Below, piece by piece: positions 61,206 through 64,000 of a DNA stretch of 64,000 nt (the first letter of the stretch is position 1; every line of letters starts with the position of its first letter). The notes below the pieces were generated by a model that ran no database searches, was not told where the DNA came from, and saw nothing but the letters and a program-made list of their open reading frames with translations. Source of the DNA: Bacteroidales bacterium (lineage in GTDB: Bacteria > Bacteroidota > Bacteroidia > Bacteroidales > Paludibacteraceae). Where the stretch lies: NCBI GenBank assembly GCA_015061165.1, contig SUXC01000007.1, positions 55,897 through 119,896 on the forward strand, in the 5' to 3' direction. A program made the translations under genes and the position numbers.

Positions 61206-61335
61206 TATGCTTTGGGATTTTGGTTTGATTTGCTAGATTAAACGGATGACCAAAAGCAAAGAGCGTTTAGACGCCTTTTATGTCTGTGTCCCTCACCTAA
61301 AAATGTTCAGACATCCCAGCGTGAGATTCACCCTG

Positions 61336-61367
61336 CAAAAGTACAACAAAATTTTGAATAATGCAAA
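61336..61367 (-). promoter_or_regulatory. promoter of the 48-61 kb gene string
   Basis: TACTTTTG (61336-61343) and TTTG (61364-61367) on the minus strand with a 20-base spacer. A leader of about 415 bases precedes the nucleotidyltransferase ATG, long enough to hold a regulatory RNA. Confidence 0.75.
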
Positions 61368-61456
61368 TATTTGTCGCACTTTTTGCAAAAAAATATTTTT
61401 ATCGGAGTTTTTGCAACTCCTAAGTGTATATTTAAAATATTGTTTTAACCTGTTTT

Positions 61457-62875
61457 CTACTCAAATAAATCATCCATAGTTATTACTTTCTGGATAGAAC
61501 TTGAATATGTATTTGGGGTTAAACCATATGGACTAATATACGTGGCTTGAATACCGTATCTAATTCCCGTTTGATTAACAAAAGCCGCTTGACGAGTACG
61601 AAACTTCAAGTCAGCATCTTTAGTAATCGTATATGGCAAATTGCTATATTTGATTTCACATAGATTAATAATTCTGTCTGCACGTTCAATAAGCAGGTCT
61701 ATTTGTGCTTTTTGTTCTTTGTCAGTACTACGCCATGAATAATATTCAGTTCCTATTTGATCAATACCGATGGCTTTTTTTATCTGAGGGACATGCGACA
61801 TACAAACACGCTCAAAAGCCAATCCAAAGAATGTATTTGTTTTCGGTGAAAGCAAATTATGACTCCAATAGTGTTCATCATTGGATGGGGTATCTAAATA
61901 GGTATGATAGAATTGCACAAACGAATCAGACAATACATAATATCCACCTGTCTTGTTGATTTTTTTCAAGCGCACTCTATGGTAACAAATGAAATCACAT
62001 TTTTCGAGATTATCCAACAGTTTGGTTAGTCCACCTCCGTCTGACTTTCCTAAATATTCAGCTAATTCATCACGCGTTAATCCGTAGCGATGATTTGCCA
62101 ATGCTCGAACGATAGTCATGTATGGTTCAGGATTAGTAAAGAGCGATGAAAATAAGCGATGATATTCTTCACGGAGCTCACCTTGGGGAGAAAATAGCAA
62201 CCTATCAATAGCTTCTGTCACACTTTCGGATGACTTAATAAGGCTCAAATAGTATGGCACTCCTCCGAAGACCATGTATGCTTGCAAAATGGAATGTCTC
62301 TCCCATACCATACCGCGCGCCTGAAAATACTGCTCACATTGTGCCAAATTGAATGGATGAAGATGCATAGAATGGGTGATTCGATTGTGTAGTCCACCAT
62401 GATTATTGACTACATTATCCACCATCCACGAGGTGGCTGAACCACAAACTACGAGCATCAAGTTGTCGTGTTTTGACACCCAACTATTCCAAAAATGACC
62501 CAATGCAATCACAAAACGAGTATTACGCACATCTAAGCATGGCAGTTCATCAATAAATATCACCTGTCGTTTATTGGAGTTCAATTTAGGTGTAAGGGCT
62601 TGTTCTAATGAAAAGAAAGCCTCCATCCATGTTTTCGCATAAGGACCAGTGTAACCAATCTTGCGAAGTGAATGATTGAATGCGGCAAATTGATCTTCCG
62701 AATTACCATGAATAATACCAGAAGTCTCAAAGACAATCATATCAGCAAAAATGTTGCTGATTAAAAATGTTTTTCCTACACGGCGGCGACCATATATTGC
62801 TATAAATTCCGCTTGTTGCGAGTCCACATAACTCTGCAATAGTAATACTTCTTTAGATCTTCCTATCAATTGCAT
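61457..62875 (-). CDS. AAA ATPase with C-terminal DUF234 nuclease-like domain
   Basis: About 472 residues from the ATG at 62875 (62881 is two codons earlier). P-loop AIYGRRRVGKTFLI (about 28-41), Walker B QVIFIDELPCLD, sensor VVCGSATSWM, winged helix (about 270-330) and a DUF234 region with the end INLCEIKYSN that has the D/E-x-K nuclease pattern. These archaeal-type ATPases are widespread in Bacteroidota and their role is unclear. Single-gene unit with its own promoter. Confidence 0.93.
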   Translation of the reverse strand: MQLIGRSKEVLLLQSYVDSQQAEFIAIYGRRRVGKTFLISNIFADMIVFETSGIIHGNSEDQFAAFNHSLRKIGYTGPYAKTWMEAFFSLEQALTPKLNSNKRQVIFIDELPCLDVRNTRFVIALGHFWNSWVSKHDNLMLVVCGSATSWMVDNVVNNHGGLHNRITHSMHLHPFNLAQCEQYFQARGMVWERHSILQAYMVFGGVPYYLSLIKSSESVTEAIDRLLFSPQGELREEYHRLFSSLFTNPEPYMTIVRALANHRYGLTRDELAEYLGKSDGGGLTKLLDNLEKCDFICYHRVRLKKINKTGGYYVLSDSFVQFYHTYLDTPSNDEHYWSHNLLSPKTNTFFGLAFERVCMSHVPQIKKAIGIDQIGTEYYSWRSTDKEQKAQIDLLIERADRIINLCEIKYSNLPYTITKDADLKFRTRQAAFVNQTGIRYGIQATYISPYGLTPNTYSSSIQKVITMDDLFE

Positions 62876-62901
62876 AACCATATATAGTTTAAAATTCGCC
62901 G

Positions 62902-62933
62902 CAAAGGTACAATAATTTTATGACATTTGCAAG
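62902..62933 (-). promoter_or_regulatory. promoter of the DUF234 ATPase
   Basis: TACCTTTG (62902-62909) and CTTG (62930-62933) on the minus strand with a 20-base spacer. Confidence 0.65.
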
Positions 62934-62938
62934 AGATA

Positions 62939-63026
62939 AGTGGCGAAATTGGTATTTTTTTATTTAATTTCGCCACTAAAGTTTAGGGTTTGGTGGCGAA
63001 ATCGATAATTTTTTGTTTAATTTCGC
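62939..63026. repeat. two TGGCGAAAT inverted-repeat hairpins
   Basis: AGTGGCGAAATT (62939-62950) and AATTTCGCCACT (62966-62977) form a perfect 12-bp inverted repeat; a second weaker pair is GGTGGCGAAAT (62992-63002) with ATTTCGC (63020-63026). Located between the phosphoesterase stop and the ATPase promoter; they may be a terminator, or operators for the ATPase gene. Confidence 0.75.
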
Positions 63027-63071
63027 AAGATAACTCATCAAATAGTATATAATGAAGGCTCAAATCGTAAA

Positions 63072-63863
63072 TCAATTGATAAGTTCTTGCAACTCCATAA
63101 TGTCTAATAGAGTATAGTTGATTCCATCAATATGTGAGTGCCAGGATTGGTGGAAGTGACCATAGTACCAATGCTTCAAGGGGTGCTTATCACGCAGCAG
63201 ATGTGCGTGAATAGCATCCATTGTTTGGCGTTCTTGGGTAGTGTCATTCCATAGTGCTGAATCTTTCATGCACCATGAAGACAAACCACGTTTGGTTTGC
63301 AACTCGCAAAAGGATGGAGCGGTGTGCGATACAACGGTATCAATTTTTACTCCTTGTTCAGAGAGAGAATCTAACGCCATTGGATTATACACGGGTGCTT
63401 CATCAATCCAATATGCCTCACGTTCGGGACGTATATCCATCCATTGTAAACGCATTTGGCGATCAATAGAGATAGCCCCACCTACACAGAGGATATTATG
63501 ATTGCATGCCTGCAAAATGGTATAGTCAGGAATAGTTTGCCAACGCTCGTAGGTAATGCGTTTGTCGCCGTTGAAATACGCAGGATTGTCGTGGTTGCCA
63601 CGGAGCATCACTATCCAAAGGTTGTAGGCATGAAGGTGGCGGAGGATTTTCTGGTAGGTATCCTCATAGTATTCGGGAGTTTCAAAGCCAAAGCCACAGT
63701 CACCCGCTATGACGATCAATGCATCGTGGATGTCTTTTTGGCGGAGCATATCCACCAAGGCGATGAAATCGCCATGGATATCACCGCAAATGGCAGTGGT
63801 TTGAAGTTCTGGGAAGGATAAAATATTAAGTTGCATAGTAGAGTATATATTAGAGTGATACAT
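63072..63863 (-). CDS. calcineurin-like metallophosphoesterase
   Basis: 263 residues. Metal motifs in order: CGDIHGD (25-31), IAGDCGFGFET, MLRGNHDNP, VVSHTAPSF and YYGHFHQSWH. It hydrolyses phosphoesters (nucleotides, phosphoproteins or nucleic acids) with two metals. The start may be the internal ATG at residue 10 (MQLNILSFPELQ), which begins nearer the conserved core. Confidence 0.9.
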   Translation of the reverse strand: MYHSNIYSTMQLNILSFPELQTTAICGDIHGDFIALVDMLRQKDIHDALIVIAGDCGFGFETPEYYEDTYQKILRHLHAYNLWIVMLRGNHDNPAYFNGDKRITYERWQTIPDYTILQACNHNILCVGGAISIDRQMRLQWMDIRPEREAYWIDEAPVYNPMALDSLSEQGVKIDTVVSHTAPSFCELQTKRGLSSWCMKDSALWNDTTQERQTMDAIHAHLLRDKHPLKHWYYGHFHQSWHSHIDGINYTLLDIMELQELIN

Positions 63864-63931
63864 TTGATGAAGAAACTGATATTAAATTCATTATTAAAGA
63901 CAATTATTGTTGTATATTAAAATATTTTTTA

Positions 63932-63939
63932 TATCTTTG
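63932..63939 (+). promoter_or_regulatory. -7 box facing the right window edge
   Basis: TATCTTTG on the plus strand, just before the window ends. The ATG at 63961 is followed at once by a stop, so the gene must start further right or be an RNA. Confidence 0.4.
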
Positions 63940-64000
63940 CACTCGATTTACATCTAAAGTATGGATTAAGACAGAAATTTATGTAGTTACTAATACTGTA

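Overview
The window reads as a chromosome segment of an anaerobic, host-associated member of the Bacteroidales (Bacteroidota). The reasons are the recurring Bacteroidota promoter signature (-7 TAnnTTTG with a -33 TTTG about 20 bases upstream), the lack of clear Shine-Dalgarno sites, a SusC-like TonB receptor with a carboxypeptidase-regulatory domain, GldB, the gene order mnmG-apt-uvrC, and KdsD/KdsA for a Gram-negative LPS. The genus cannot be settled from the sequence alone.

Layout. 1-4.6 kb (minus): a metal-uptake-like operon of a FeoB-type permease without its GTPase front half, a TonB receptor and a small HMA protein cut by the window edge. 4.6-7 kb: a MATE exporter and an AbiEii-type toxin/antitoxin-like pair. 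7-8 kb: a gene-free, highly structured stretch with three DnaA-box-like repeats and a 22-bp inverted repeat around 70 bp of AT-rich DNA. 8-16 kb (plus): the rod-shape operon mreBCD-mrdA-rodA, then a YraN-like nuclease and mnmG, a parS-like palindrome, apt and uvrC. 18.7-24 kb: an ECF sigma locus, an Hsp20 gene behind a textbook sigma-54 promoter, and a secreted GHL10 hydrolase. 24-38 kb (minus): housekeeping genes (sufS, gldB, lolD-like, tsaE, GNAT, DAHP synthase, kdsD, kdsA, LOG, gyrB), with tmRNA at 31.1-31.5 kb behind an odd leader that carries two copies of a 55-bp hairpin repeat.

38-41.6 kb is an island of small unknown genes separated by copies of a structured repeat (GTCAATT boxes followed by a 50-nt hairpin with compensatory changes); one more copy sits before the ECF sigma gene. 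41.8-44.4 kb is a compact RiPP-like operon: an unknown protein, a radical SAM/SPASM enzyme, a 43-residue candidate precursor peptide and a terminator. 44.5-48 kb holds an alanine dehydrogenase-like enzyme, three tiny proteins, a stand-alone FtsZ C-terminal-like domain and a KptA/Tpt1 enzyme.

48-61 kb (minus, AT-rich) is the most striking part: one long, tightly packed gene string behind a single good promoter at 61.34 kb. It holds a nucleotidyltransferase, a HemN-like radical SAM enzyme, two B12-type radical SAM enzymes and a third radical SAM enzyme, a short alanyl-tRNA synthetase, a broken FkbM methyltransferase, a zinc alcohol dehydrogenase, a pair of U32 proteins resembling UbiU and UbiV, an unknown protein and a SemiSWEET. 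I read it as a horizontally acquired, oxygen-independent small-molecule biosynthesis cluster whose product is unknown. The window ends with a DUF234 ATPase and a metallophosphoesterase.
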